Source: Stomorhina lunata (Eukaryota; Arthropoda; Insecta; Diptera; Rhiniidae). From it: a DNA stretch of 64,000 nucleotides. The stretch covers positions 105,492 through 169,491 of the forward strand of contig CAKOFX010000006.1 of NCBI GenBank assembly GCA_933228675.1, given 5' to 3'. Shown here in pieces: positions 31,958-42,939 of this stretch. Both the position numbers and the translations under genes were made by a program. The notes below the pieces were generated by a model. That model ran no database searches, was not told where the DNA came from, and saw only the letters and a list, made by a program, of their open reading frames with translations. Numbering within the stretch: position 1 is the first letter of the stretch; every line of letters begins with the position of its first letter.

Positions 31958-34506
31958 TTTAAAATTTACCTTTTGAATGTGAAAATCGATATACTAATTA
32001 AAAGCGAATTGGTTTTGTACTCGAATAAGTGAAATAATCTCAAAAAGGTTTGTTAGAAATATATTCGATTCTAAATAGAAAAATTGATAGCACCGAATGT
32101 ACAACAACTATGAAACAAAGAAAAATGAGATTTCCAAAAAGCCAATATTTATGATTTTTTTGTTAAAAAAAAATCAATATTAAGTACAAAACCCAATAGT
32201 ATGTAGGTAAATATGAAATAAAATCGAAAAATGTAATTTATGTTATCAAATTTTAACAAAATGAAGTATTTTGTATAGATTATGACTTTGTGTGCTGGGA
32301 TGTCGATCAGCTGGTTGTAAAACTAAATTTGTAAAAAGGTCGTTGAACTCGAAGTTATTGGAAAGCCAAGAACAATAAACCAATATTAGGTCCGTTCCTT
32401 TAAAACAAATAAACAAAATTGAAAAACAGCTAGCAGTTATAATGATGTTGAAATTTGATTTTTTTCGACTTATTTTCTTAAGAAAATAAATCAAAGCCAA
32501 AGTGGGAACAAATTGCAGTAGAAATATGACAAATTGAATATATTTTTTTTTTTGAAAATTTTGATGAAATTAAATTTATTAATAAATTTCTCCTTTGTGA
32601 TTCCAAAATTTATAACCAGTACGATAATCATAAAACAAATGTACACAAGCTTTTAAGCTCAAAATGAAAATTTAAATTTTTTAAATTCGTTGAAACAAAC
32701 AATCAAGTTAATTACAATAAAATGGATTAAATTTGAATTATTTGTAAATTTATATTTATTATTTTTAACTTGATATGAAATTATGGAAAAATATTCAATA
32801 TGAAAAAATTTTTGATGACTCAAGAATTTTTAAGTGAATAATTAATAATATATCATATAATATTTGATAAATATTATGTATTAATAAAATTAATAAATTT
32901 TTTAATAAAATAAATATTATTTTATAAAATTTTCAAACCAAAATTAAGAAATCGTTAATTAGTGAGCAGGGCTATTGTTTTTTTTTTTATAAATATATTC
33001 CAAATTTTGTTTTATTTTCTCAATTATTCCAATATTGAGTTATTATATAAAACAACAAAAAAATAAGTTAAAAAAAAGTGTTGTCGTGGAGAAAAATCTT
33101 AACAAGTGTTTTAGGAGTTATATTTTTTTTTTTGGGATTTTGTGGAAATAAAAAAAATGTAGTAGTTGTTTAAATTCACAAATTTCAACAAAAAAATCGA
33201 AAGCTTTTACTAAAATAAAGCGTTTCGTATCACAGTTTGGATTTTTAAAAATGTTATTATATATATAAGGAAAGTTCCAAAAGGTTTTTTTTTTTTTTTT
33301 TTTCAAGATTCACGCACTGAACGATCAAACTTTTATTCATTTGTCGAACATAGAATTCTAAATAGTTTTTAAAATTTAGTTAAATGTTTTCCAAAACTAT
33401 TATAAATGATTTTCTGTGATAATATTATTTTAATTGTTATGTGATATTTTAGTTGGTTTAATAAATTATTTAGGATTTAAGTAGCTAATTTTTTTTTTTT
33501 TATTATTAAGTTTGTATTATAATAAATAGTTTGATAAATTTGAAAAAAAAACTAAATATTTAAAGGAATTCCCAACAAAGTAATATTTAAAATCTTCTCG
33601 GCAACACTCATGAATTGAGAAAGAGTTTGGACAATTAAAATAGGGAAATTTTATCACAAGTACTCAAAGAACAAGAGCAACTGTGGATCCTAAGAGAATT
33701 AAGCATGTATTCACTAGATTTATAGTCACTCAAACGAAGTTAAAAAATGTTTTGCTGAAAAATGAGAGAGTTACATAAATGCATAAAACATATTATCATT
33801 TTTAACATTGGTGGAGATCATGCATATGGGAAGATGATGAATAGGAAGAGATGATGAATAGGGAGAAATCAATGATTAAACGAAGGAGATATGGAATGGA
33901 CAAAGAAGAACAAAAATGTGTTCTGAATTGGCGTAAATTATAGATTTGTTTAATTAAATATTTTTCAAATTGTTTCTAATTACAGAAACTTACTTTTATT
34001 TTAAATTTTAGTTAAGTTTAGATTGTTTTCCCAATGTATTAAACCTTATACTCACTGGTAGTGATCAAATTTAATTCGGAAATTTTTGGCGGCGCTTTTC
34101 GATTTTACTTTTTCCTTTATTTCGTTGTTTCGTTGGCACTTTTTTTTTTAATTTGGTTGAATTTTGATTTCTTTTTTTATTATTCCAATCTTGTTTTTTT
34201 TTTTTTTTTAAGTAAATTCTCTCCTTATTTTTATATTTAATATGTTTGTTTTATTTTTTCGTAATATAATATTTTGATTTTATTTAATTTAAAGTTTGCG
34301 GAAAATAAAATATGTAGCTCTTTTATAATATTTAATGCACTTTTACAGACTGAATCAATTTGACAAGCAAAATGCTAAACGTACCTGTGATCTTTTGATT
34401 TGAGACAAAGAGTTGAGTTATGTATGTTAAACAACACGAGTGATTAAGAATATCCCAGAGAATTAATCCAATAAATTAGCTTCCAATTCGGTTCGATGGG
34501 GCCAAA
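31958..34506 (-). other. Long A/T-rich leader of the BEL element
   Basis: About 2.5 kb between the 5' LTR and the Gag ATG, extremely A+T-rich, with no recognisable coding frame. Long for a BEL/Pao leader as far as I know. It may contain an old insertion that I cannot delimit, or splice and packaging signals. Confidence 0.6.
34487..34504 (-). promoter_or_regulatory. Primer-binding site candidate of the BEL element
   Basis: On the minus strand, two bases after the 5' LTR, TGGCCCCATCGAACCGAA starts with TGG as expected for pairing with a tRNA 3' CCA end. I cannot assign the tRNA. Confidence 0.6.
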
Positions 34507-34923
34507 TGTTGGGTTGGAGAAAAGTTGAATCTGGTTGGAATTTAGTTTGCAAATTATTCTCTGAGCCAAATGAAAAAAGGGCAAGTTTAAACACTCGATT
34601 TATACAAACCCAAGGAATCAATGTAAAGAAAAAAAATCAAAGATTAGGATTAGGAGAATTCTATAATTGTAACTTTTATTGAGGAGTATACCTTTCTCGT
34701 TGACTGCAAAATTAATAAGGAAGAATTTTTATTTGGCCAATAGCGGAAGTAACATTTTAGACATTTAGGCCGTTTGACATTTATGTTTTAGGCCTTAATG
34801 GGGGACAAGGATAGGACGAGTTTCTGAGCATTCAGCAATTGTATATATTGAAAACGATGGGGATTAATTGGCTCATCTCAAATATTAATGCTTAAGGCTA
34901 ATTTAAGCCTTTTGGCATTAACA
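34507..34923 (-). repeat. BEL/Pao 5' LTR
   Basis: 417 bp, identical by eye to 20424-20840. It should contain the promoter; I did not find a clear TATA box. Confidence 0.93.
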
Positions 34924-34928
34924 ATAGT

Positions 34929-35744
34929 ATTAAATAAAATAAAAATCTTATTTCTTGTTCATCAAATGTATTAAAATTTAAATATTTTTCTTTGTTTGTT
35001 ATCAAATGTATTAAAAATAAAAAAAAAAATTAAATAACAAAATTTTTTTGCAACCAAACCTTTTTAATGTATGCTAGTTGGGTAGAGCCCCTATGCTCCA
35101 CTGGGAGTCAAGGATAACAGAAGTTGGGTAGAGCCACAATAAAAATTTTAAATTTTATAATAGGTTACAACGGTATAATAAGATATACTTTTATGAATTC
35201 AATTTTTCCCATTTTTTGCTTATAGCAGCTTTTAAACCTATTTAGTTTCTTTTTAAATTAGGCTGTATACATATTTTTTTTATTTTTGAAAAAAAAACTA
35301 TTTTTTTTTAACATTTAATTATATTTTTAAAAATTTTGGACATGCGCCCTACAACCAGCGGTGGTCGAAAATCAGCTATTTTTAGAATTAATTTAAGTGT
35401 TTTGTGTCTGAAAAAATTTGATTATGGATTTCAAAGCTTTTTTTAATTAAATTAATTATATTAAGTATAATGTTCGTAAGGTCTGTGCAAAAATCTAATA
35501 GCGCCCGGAAAATTTGAGTTAAAAAAAATCAAATTTTCGAAAAGCGTACACTTCTGTATTCAAAAATGTATATTTAAATTTTGGAACTCTTTCTGAAATT
35601 TATATTTCTGTATTTCTAATATTTTTATCTATAGTTTATATTCATTCCTAAAGCCTAATCTTTTAGAAAATGTAAAAAGAAATATTAAGTCTTTTGATTT
35701 TTTTTTTTTTCAAAAATATAGAAATATTTTTTTTAAAGAATTTT
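34929..35744. other. A+T-rich internal part of the inner hAT
   Basis: Resumes the sequence interrupted by the BEL (target duplication ATAGT). It contains two copies of GTTGGGTAGAGCC (about 35076 and 35123) about 50 bases apart. No coding frame is recognised. Confidence 0.4.
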
Positions 35745-36090
35745 ATGTTTTTAAGACTTTTTCGTGTTATTAATTTTACATAATTAAAATTCTTTTCTAC
35801 TAGTTCATTTATAAAATTTATCAGCAATCTTACAGTATTTTTTTAACAAATTTATAAGCCAAAAAAGGCCAGAAGTCATGTACCAAAAAAAATGTTTGGG
35901 GTCAAATATCTCTTAAACTATAAAAGAAAATGTGGTACAGTAAGCGAGATTTTTTCTTTATTTTTTAAGAAGCTTCCAAAAATTTTAAAATATTTGTGAT
36001 CGGACGAAATTGGTGAAAGTAATACAAACCCAAAGGTTTTACATACCCGAGTTGGACAACTTTGTTCCACTGTATATTCCATTCTGCTAC
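35745..36090 (-). repeat. Right arm of the diverged inverted repeat
   Basis: Inverse of 18826-19165: 'ctcttaaactataaaagaaa' with 'gtggtacagtaagcgag', and 'gttggacaactttgttccac' opposite 'tggaccaaagttgcccactc'. It ends just upstream of the hAT transposase gene. Confidence 0.55.
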
Positions 36091-36254
36091 TGATAGATAA
36101 GTTAAACTGATGTTTTAAATTTCGTCTAAATCCGTCTAGTTTAGAAATTGCACCACTGTGCAATATTTCATTCGATACACTCTTTATAATAATTTTGAGA
36201 AGTCAAAAACAAATTAATCTTGGGTGGCAGAGCGGTAAGCTTTTCGACAACCTT

Positions 36255-39057
36255 ATGAATAGGTAAGTACAAAAATATTGGTTTCGTTCGTAACCAATAA
36301 ATTAATTAAAATTTGAATCCAATAGATTTATAGTTCGGACAAAAAGAAAGTGCACCAATGAAACTGATGTTGAAACTAGGCAGGTGGAGGAAGATTCACC
36401 AGTTGCAGTGCAATCAAGTTCGGAGTCAGAAGAGGACGAAAATTCCCAACAACCCTCATGCTCTTCAAAAAAAGCAAAAGTTTCAAGAAAATATTCAAAA
36501 GAATGGGAGTTGCGGTACAAATGGCTCAGACAAGATCCGGAAACTAAAGGGGCATTCTGCATTGTCTGCAAGCAACTATTGGTTAGACAAAAGAATCTTC
36601 TACAGCGACATGCAGATACGAAAAAACACCTCTCCAACATGAATCAAGCCTCGGAAAATCTAAAAACTCAGCTAACGGATTTTTTGCCACAAAAAAATAC
36701 AGATTTTAGAAAAAATGTTGCCGCTGCTGAAATAAAGCTTGTCCTACGTATGATTAGCAAAAATCAATCATTTAAATCCATGGATGGACTTAGTAAATTT
36801 TGTTCTTCGATCTTCCCAGACTCAAATATAGCTAAATCTGTAAGTACAAATATTTTTTAAAAGACACTAGTAGGCAACAGGAAAGATAAAAAACAGTTGC
36901 AACATATTTACAGCTTTAAGCCCCATTCGTAATGTTCAATGGGTGTTCAGAGTTAAAATTTTATAAATTCAAAATACGTTTTTATGCATACATATATCTC
37001 TGTGGCGGATGGCAAATCGTTGATTTTTCACTTTTTCGTGGGATATTTTGTCTTTATTAGGGACATAACAAAAAATTTTACATGGTTCTTCATCTTTTCA
37101 GTTTATTTGGTCCTAAAAAGCTTCACGCAACAAGGGCACAGTTTAATTGCTTTAAATATTTCTTTTAGTTAAATAGAAATTTTTATTGAGTAAAAAATTG
37201 TTTTCGAAAAACTTAAAAGTTACTCCCTAGTAAGAGAGCAAAATAACAAATCATGAAAGGAATCAAGTTAATATTTCTTTCCGATTGGATTAGATTTCTA
37301 TAACTTGAAGTAAATGACAAGAATTTTTGTTTGATTGGTTTTTAAAATAAACAATTAAATTTAAATATAGACTACAAACTTTAACAAAACCAAGTTTACT
37401 GCAATATTTTTTATTTCAATACCTCCTGAATGTTATAACACTAGCATGAAGAATGTACAAGAATAGTCATAGGAAATTTTTTTTCTTTTAGATATCATGT
37501 GGTCGAACTAAGTCGAAAGAAATTGCAGATTTTCTTGGAAGAGAAGGCCATCAAAACATTGTTAATAAAATGAAAACTCAGCAGTTCAGTCTTATTATAG
37601 ATGAAACGACTGACATTTCGACTGACAAATGCCTAGTTATTGTCGTGAGATTATTCAACAAAGATCGTGGTGAGACTGAAGACAACTTTTTCAAATTGAT
37701 CCAGCCTGAAGACGGAAGAGGCAAAACCATATCTAAGTGTGTACTTAATGCACTAAGTATATGTGATATACCGCTATCTAATTTCATTGGGTTAGCTACT
37801 GATAATGCTTCTAGTATGGTAGGAAAAAATATTGGAGTATTCACTTTACTTAAGAAGGAAGTGCCTCACTTATTCCATCTAGGTTGTGTTTGCCATTCTG
37901 TAAATTTAATGAATATTTCAGCGTTGGAATGCATTCCTGAAGATGTAGAAAAGTTATCAAAAAATATTTTTAAATTTTTTCGAAGCTCAACCAGGCAAAT
38001 AGATTTTAAAGATTTGCAGTCTATTTTTGATGTACCAGAACACAAGTTGCTAAGACTTTCGGACACAAGATGGCTTTCATTCGAATCTGTTGCAAAAAGA
38101 ATTACCGAGCAATGGAAAGTTCTTCAACATTATTTTATTCGAGCACAATTCGAAGAGAAATGTACAAAAACATTAGAAAAAATACTTGTAATTCAAGAAG
38201 GCCTTTCACCTACAACTTTCATTTACATGAAGTTCCTAGTGTATATTTTAGGTATAATGAATAAATTTAACAAATATTTTCAAAGCGAGTCGTCTCAAAT
38301 AATCTATCTTATAACATATACCAAAGAAATTGTATTTGAAATTTTGCAAAACTTTTTAAAAAAGGAGTATATTGTTGAAAAAATAGAATGCATTAACTAC
38401 AGAGATGCTTCAAACATCAAAGATGTTGAAAATGTTTATATAGGACATGAAGCTGAATCAGCAATACGTACTGAAAACATTTCAAATATTGAAATTGTTG
38501 AAATTAAACAAAATATACTTAAATTTTACCAAAAAATTTGCGATGAAATAAAATTACGGATTAATATTGACGATAAAAAACTTAATGCTATAAGATTTTT
38601 GCAGCCAAGTTTTTTTACATCAAAAATAGATATTAATTATAATGATATCATATCTGAATTTAGTTTAGTTGTAAGTGAGCCAGAAGATTTTATTAGTGAA
38701 TATAAGTCTTTAGAAAGTAAATCTACTGATGAATTATATAAAAAGATATTTGCAATATATAATCCAGAGAAGTTTTGGTATACAATAGGTAATTTAAAAA
38801 ATTCATTAAATGAACCCTTGTATCCGAACTTGTATAAACTAGCTATACATGTTTTAACTCTACCTCACAGCAGCGCAAGTGCTGAAAGAATGTTTTCAAA
38901 GTTATGTTTAATGAAAAATAAACTAACTAACAGGTTAAAAGTCGAAACATGTAATTCAATGTTATCTGCCCTAAATTTACTCGATTGTCAAATTGAAGAC
39001 TGGAAACCAAGTGATAAACTTATTGAAAATTATAGAAACCAAGTTTCAAAAAAATAA
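36255..39057 (+). CDS. hAT transposase, three exons, apparently intact
   Basis: The first exon is tiny: ATGAATAG at 36255-36262 followed by a perfect donor GTAAGT. Intron 1 is 63 bp and ends CAATAG at 36325. Exon 2 is 36326-36839, with donor GTAAGT at 36840. Intron 2 is 652 bp, ending TTTTAG at 37491. Exon 3 is 37492-39057. All junctions keep frame, giving 695 residues. Motifs: BED-like zinc finger (Cys81, Cys84, His98, His104); catalytic Asp in LIIDETTDIS (about 211); second Asp in GLATDNASSM (278); CVCH box (306-309); LSDTRWLSFESV; and the C-terminal hAT dimerisation block LPHSSASAERMFSKL with Glu639. Acts in the nucleus by cut-and-paste. The ATG exon is inferred from splice signals only. 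Confidence 0.8.
36840..37491 (+). other. Intron 2 of the hAT transposase gene
   Basis: Bounded by CTGTAAGT and TTTTCTTTTAG; joins two exons in phase 0. The protein similarity to hAT transposases continues smoothly across the junction. Confidence 0.8.
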
Positions 39058-40179
39058 AGATATGCTGTGATTTCATATTGTCATAACTTTTTTTTTTAAA
39101 CTATAAGTCAAATCAAAAATTTTCTACCACGTACTAATCGCAACATCTCCATACATATTCTCCTGATTCATCCAATTTGTATAGTTCTTCAAAATGTTTA
39201 ATTTCGCTTTAGTGGTGCAAAGTTCGTTTTTTCAAGATTTTTTTCAAAACATACCCATTTTATATGCCTATAAATTTTGATACGGTTATCAGATTTTTAT
39301 AAAACAAAACTCATATTTCAGCGTATGTCCTTTAGTTTCATGTTCTTTTAATTAAATTTAAATTAATCATGTATTGGAGAGCAAGGAAGATAAATAATGT
39401 AATTGACTCAAGGATATCTCAAAAAGCGTATCTTCCATTTTCTTCATCCTTCTCTCAAATATGGTTTATAAAGTTGACATCAAAATACAAAAACCAAAAA
39501 AAGTGGGCCGATGGGGGAATCCAAAAAAAAAAAAAATATTTGTAAAACAACTCATATTATTTTAGTACAAATTAGTTTTTTATATTTTTATTTTGCTTTA
39601 GAATTTAAAACGATTCATGAAAAAAGTTTTAAATTTAAAAATTTGTACTGAAAAAAACACTTTTTTGGTACTGGAAAAACCCCTTTTTTTGTTTTTGTAT
39701 TTTAATGTCAACATTATAAACCATATTTGAGAGATCGTTTTCAAATCAATCGTTTTCAAATCCAATAATTTCAGATAATTTTTCTAATTTCCATAAAAAA
39801 TTTGAACCAAATAAAAGACAAGATATTAGTCAAAAGAAATATCCGAATATTATCTCAAAAATTGATTGAAAACAATATATTTTATCACATACCGGATATA
39901 TTTTAGTATTTAAAGAATTTAAAAGTTTATGGCAATATAAAAGTTTGTTAATTTCATATTATTTAATTTTAAGCTTATGATATTTATGTAAAATAAGATT
40001 TTTAAATATGAATTGTTTTTTAGTTTGTATGAACTGTTATTTTATTTTTATTTTTTGTTCATTGTTTAAATAAAAATGTTTGAAAAAACAGTGTGCGACT
40101 TTTTTTTGTTGAGTGCAACTTTTTGTGCAACTTTTTTTTTTAAAAGCGACTTTTTTTGCGACTTTTTCAAATTTGTCAG
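39058..40179. other. 3' flank of the hAT gene up to the right terminal repeat
   Basis: A+T-rich. Contains a foldback (39451-39734) and, from 40080, the subterminal GCGACTTTTT/GTGCAACTTTT repeats of the inner hAT. Confidence 0.6.
39451..39734. repeat. Foldback with ~55-bp arms
   Basis: Left arm tctctcaaatatggtttata continues to 'caaaaaccaaaaaaagtggg'; the right arm is its inverse, ending tataaaccatatttgagaga. The loop is about 170 bases. Probably a small MITE inside the inner hAT. Confidence 0.6.
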
Positions 40180-40198
40180 CGGTAACGCTGATGATTAC

Positions 40199-41041
40199 GT
40201 CAAGTCAATTTTACATGTTAATGCTGGCAACATCGTCATTCTCTCTTGTCTCTTTATAGTTAAATATACAAAACAACAAATAATTTATTCATTGTTTCCC
40301 CCGGGTAGTCGAATTTCTAAATAATGTTTTGTATATTTTTAATATAAAATTAGATTTTTCTTCTTTTCTTATTGTAAAATTATGTTTATGTTATATAAAA
40401 GCATAAGCTAAACACATTTTTAATATAGTAAAATAATAAATAGACAAATTTTTACTAAGGGTTTAAACCGATTATTTAAAAATCGAGTACTTTTAACTCA
40501 TGTTGAATATATATACATCACTATAATGTTTTTTGTAAATTTCATTGATTGATGTCTGTTTTTTGTTGAAAACACGAATTTTTTGTTAAAAATTAGAATT
40601 TGTATTATCAATTTTTTTGAAAAGTTTGGTTTTAGTATGAAATATGTAAAATAGAGTATGAAATGTCATGGAAATTATATATCACAAATTCCAAACCCCG
40701 AAACCTTTTATATGATAAAAACTAGCAAATTAGAAAAAATATAAAAATATGAAAAAAATATATAAATTTAGCGAAAATATTATTTTTTATGAGATATGTA
40801 AGTCTGAAAACTTAAATATTTTCTTTTAAAGTTTTCACAAAATATTATTTGTCAAAACAATAAAATATTTAAAGTAGCTTTAAATTATGTAGACAGCTAC
40901 TTTAAATTATTTGATGTTAACAAAAGACTAACATCGGTTTGTTAAGCTAACAATCGTTTTAGGATAATACTTTAAGGAATTTTGCTAAACATTAGTTTAC
41001 CAATCGTTGTTAAATTTTTTTGAAATTTTGGGCTTCACAGC
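40199..41041. other. Internal sequence of the outer hAT, right side
   Basis: A+T-rich and non-coding. A motif ttaagctaacaatcgtttt near 40942 resembles 'aaggctaacaaacgattgtt' at 15242 on the left side, consistent with both belonging to the outer element. Confidence 0.4.
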
Positions 41042-41165
41042 AATTTGGAGGCAGAAGATTATTGGATAAAGGTTTCTGATACAAAGACTACCTTGGAAGA
41101 CAGATTGTTTCCTACTTTCCAAAAAGTTATTAACCTTATTTTAATTTCGCAGTATTTGAACTACT
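41042..41165 (+). pseudogene. Decayed hAT transposase C-terminal fragment
   Basis: About 40 residues (LEAEDYWIKVSDTKTTLEDR, then LFPTFQKVINLILI) resemble the stretch just before the PHSNA.xER block of the hAT dimerisation domain (…FW.k….….LF..L..l...LL.). The frame stays open to 41293, but the expected PHS.A.VER motif is not seen. It lies close to the right end of the outer hAT-like element, the position of a transposase 3' end, and probably is its remnant. Confidence 0.45.
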
Positions 41166-41583
41166 TTAACACTCGTGAACGTAATGAGCTATCATGTGCC
41201 GTGAGTTCTCCTATATGTTACAAGGGGTCGTCCGAAACATTGATGAAAAGACCATGTAGAGGAAAGTCTTTTAAAACTTGGCCTACGAAATAGAATATGC
41301 GCACAAGATCGAAACGCATAGAATTCTAAAATTTGCTCGGCCTTTGGCCTTAACAGGTTGCAAATATAGGTCAAGTAAGTATGTTATTTTGCCAAAAAAA
41401 AGCATGTGCAACTCCTAATTTCATGTGTAATTTTGGTATGATACATGTGTAATTTAACATTTAATTGGTGGCAACACTGCTTAGAACACACTTTAAGCAA
41501 ACATGATCGAGTGTACACGTACGATCGACACATTCAGGTTTACTAATAATTATGTTGATGTATCTGTAAGAGAAGAAAAGTAC

Positions 41584-42781
41584 CTTTTTGATTGTAGATA
41601 TACCAATTATATGTTATATATATAAGACCTATAGCCAAATATTGACCGACTGTCACAAAATTCTGGCTGGTATTGATATAAAGTTTATTTGTGCAAAATC
41701 TAGTGGCCATAGCTATAACGCCTTAAAATTTAATAGCTTTTAACTGGCCTTTGTTATATTTTCTTGTTTTCCGGGAATGGTTTTTATATGAAAGGTTTAG
41801 TCAAATATGGACCGATTCCTATAAAATTTAATATAGTGACCAATAGTTACATAAAACTTTTCTATTCTAAATTTGGTCGTCGTAGCTATTACAATTGCAT
41901 TTAATTCATTAGCTTTAATAAAATACCCGGAGCCCCGCCCGGAAGCACTAACTAACTGTACACCGATTTCGCCCATTTTCAGTACACAACTTCTATAACA
42001 TATAGAAACTACTTTTGTTAAATTTTATCTCTAGATCTTGTAGTTAAGGACCTATCGCGCTTTTATCTGACGGATAGACGGACATAAACCCCATTTTCTT
42101 TTTGTATTTTTGTGTTTCCGTAAGTTTTCTATATGGGAGCTATGGTAAAATAGTGACCGATTGCAACAAAATTTTGTACATTGGCTGGCATTAACATACG
42201 ACTTCCTGTTGTAAAATTTTGTTGCTATAGCCCTTTTCGTTAAGGGCTATCGCACTTTTATCTGATGAACAGATGGACATAAACTCCCTTTTCTTTTTGT
42301 ATTTTTGTGTTTCCGTAAGTTTTTTATATAGGAGCTATGGTCAAATGGTGACCGATTGTAACAAAATTTTGCACACTTGCTGGCATTCACATAAGACTTC
42401 CTTGTGATAAATTAAGTGGCCAAAGCTATTACAGTTCATCATTATTGGCATTTAAGTGTATTTCTGGTGGAATTTAGGCTGTTTCCGTAAGTTTTTTGTA
42501 TGGGAGCTATGGTTATATGTGAACCGATGTTGATGAAATTTTATATGCTGCCTAGTGCTTATGTAAAACTTCCAGATACCGAATTTTTGTATCATGGCTG
42601 TTATAATTTGTCATTTATTAGCAAATAAGCAATTAGCTTAGACGAGTTAATACGGGAGCTATGGTCAAATGTGAAGCGATTTTGCCCGATTTCTATACCA
42701 AAATTTTCTCAGAGATGAGAAATGAATTTACTAAGTTTCAGTGATCTAGCTCCTTTCGCTAATCGCTTTATCATGATTTCA

Positions 42782-42812
<31 letters not shown>

Positions 42813-42939
42813 GTCAGTTGTCTTAGAATTTCATAGGGATTCAGAATATATATCTTTTTTTGTTTTGAGCCAATATTAAGGAAATTACAAACGGAATGAC
42901 AATCTCAATATACCCCCCATTCCTTTTGATGGTGGGTAT
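41584..42939 (+). mobile_element. Family I HINE-like repeat, 5'-truncated
   Basis: From 'ttgattgtagatata' to the terminal hairpin block ending gatggtgggtat at 42939, in the same order as 8551-10327. Microsatellite of GACA/GACG at about 42783-42815. The first few hundred bases of the family are missing. Confidence 0.75.

Larger units (their letters stand above)
20424..34923 (-). mobile_element. BEL/Pao LTR retrotransposon, complete but interrupted by Gypsy
   Basis: Two 417-bp LTRs (20424-20840 and 34507-34923) look identical by eye and are flanked by a perfect 5-bp target duplication ATAGT (20419-20423, 34924-34928). The element reads on the minus strand. The 5' LTR is at 34.5-34.9 kb, followed by a primer-binding-site candidate, a 2.5 kb leader, a 1763-aa Gag-Pol frame, and a second frame split by a Gypsy element. 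A purine-rich tract lies next to the 3' LTR. Without the Gypsy the element is about 9.9 kb. Identical LTRs imply a recent insertion, and the long frame is intact. Confidence 0.95.
15304..40190 (+). mobile_element. Inner hAT transposon with complete ends and transposase gene
   Basis: Perfect 11-bp terminal inverted repeats CAGCGTTACCG (15304-15314) and CGGTAACGCTG (40180-40190). A perfect 8-bp target duplication ATGATTAC flanks them (15296-15303 and 40191-40198). Both ends carry clusters of GCGACTTTTT/GTGCAACTTTT subterminal repeats, likely transposase-binding sites by analogy to other hATs. The transposase gene (36255-39057) reads left to right near the right end. The span is 24.9 kb, of which 14.5 kb is one BEL/Pao insertion. 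Smaller repeats (family II/III elements, SINE, MITEs, minisatellite element) account for more. The element inserted into the outer hAT. Confidence 0.85.
14456..41479. mobile_element. Outer hAT-like element, decayed, hosting the whole nest
   Basis: Terminal inverted repeats CAGTGTTGCCAC (14456-14467) and GTGGCAACACTG (41468-41479) are perfect over 12 bases. The flanks ATGAGAAC (left) and CTTAGAAC (right) agree at six of eight positions, as expected for an aged 8-bp hAT target duplication. Both ends have clusters of ATGTGTAA-type subterminal repeats, in the same orientation. Its own sequence is only 14456-15303 and 40199-41479; the rest is the inner hAT and what that contains. A decayed hAT C-terminal fragment at 41042-41165 is consistent with this identity. 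Pairing of the two ends over 27 kb is inferred and depends on the assembly. Confidence 0.65.

Noticed and set aside
36225..36262. Possible tRNA fragment (GGTGGCAGAGCGGTAAGC)
   Set aside because: Resembles a box A only; no box B at the right distance. It may be chance or an old SINE piece upstream of the transposase start.
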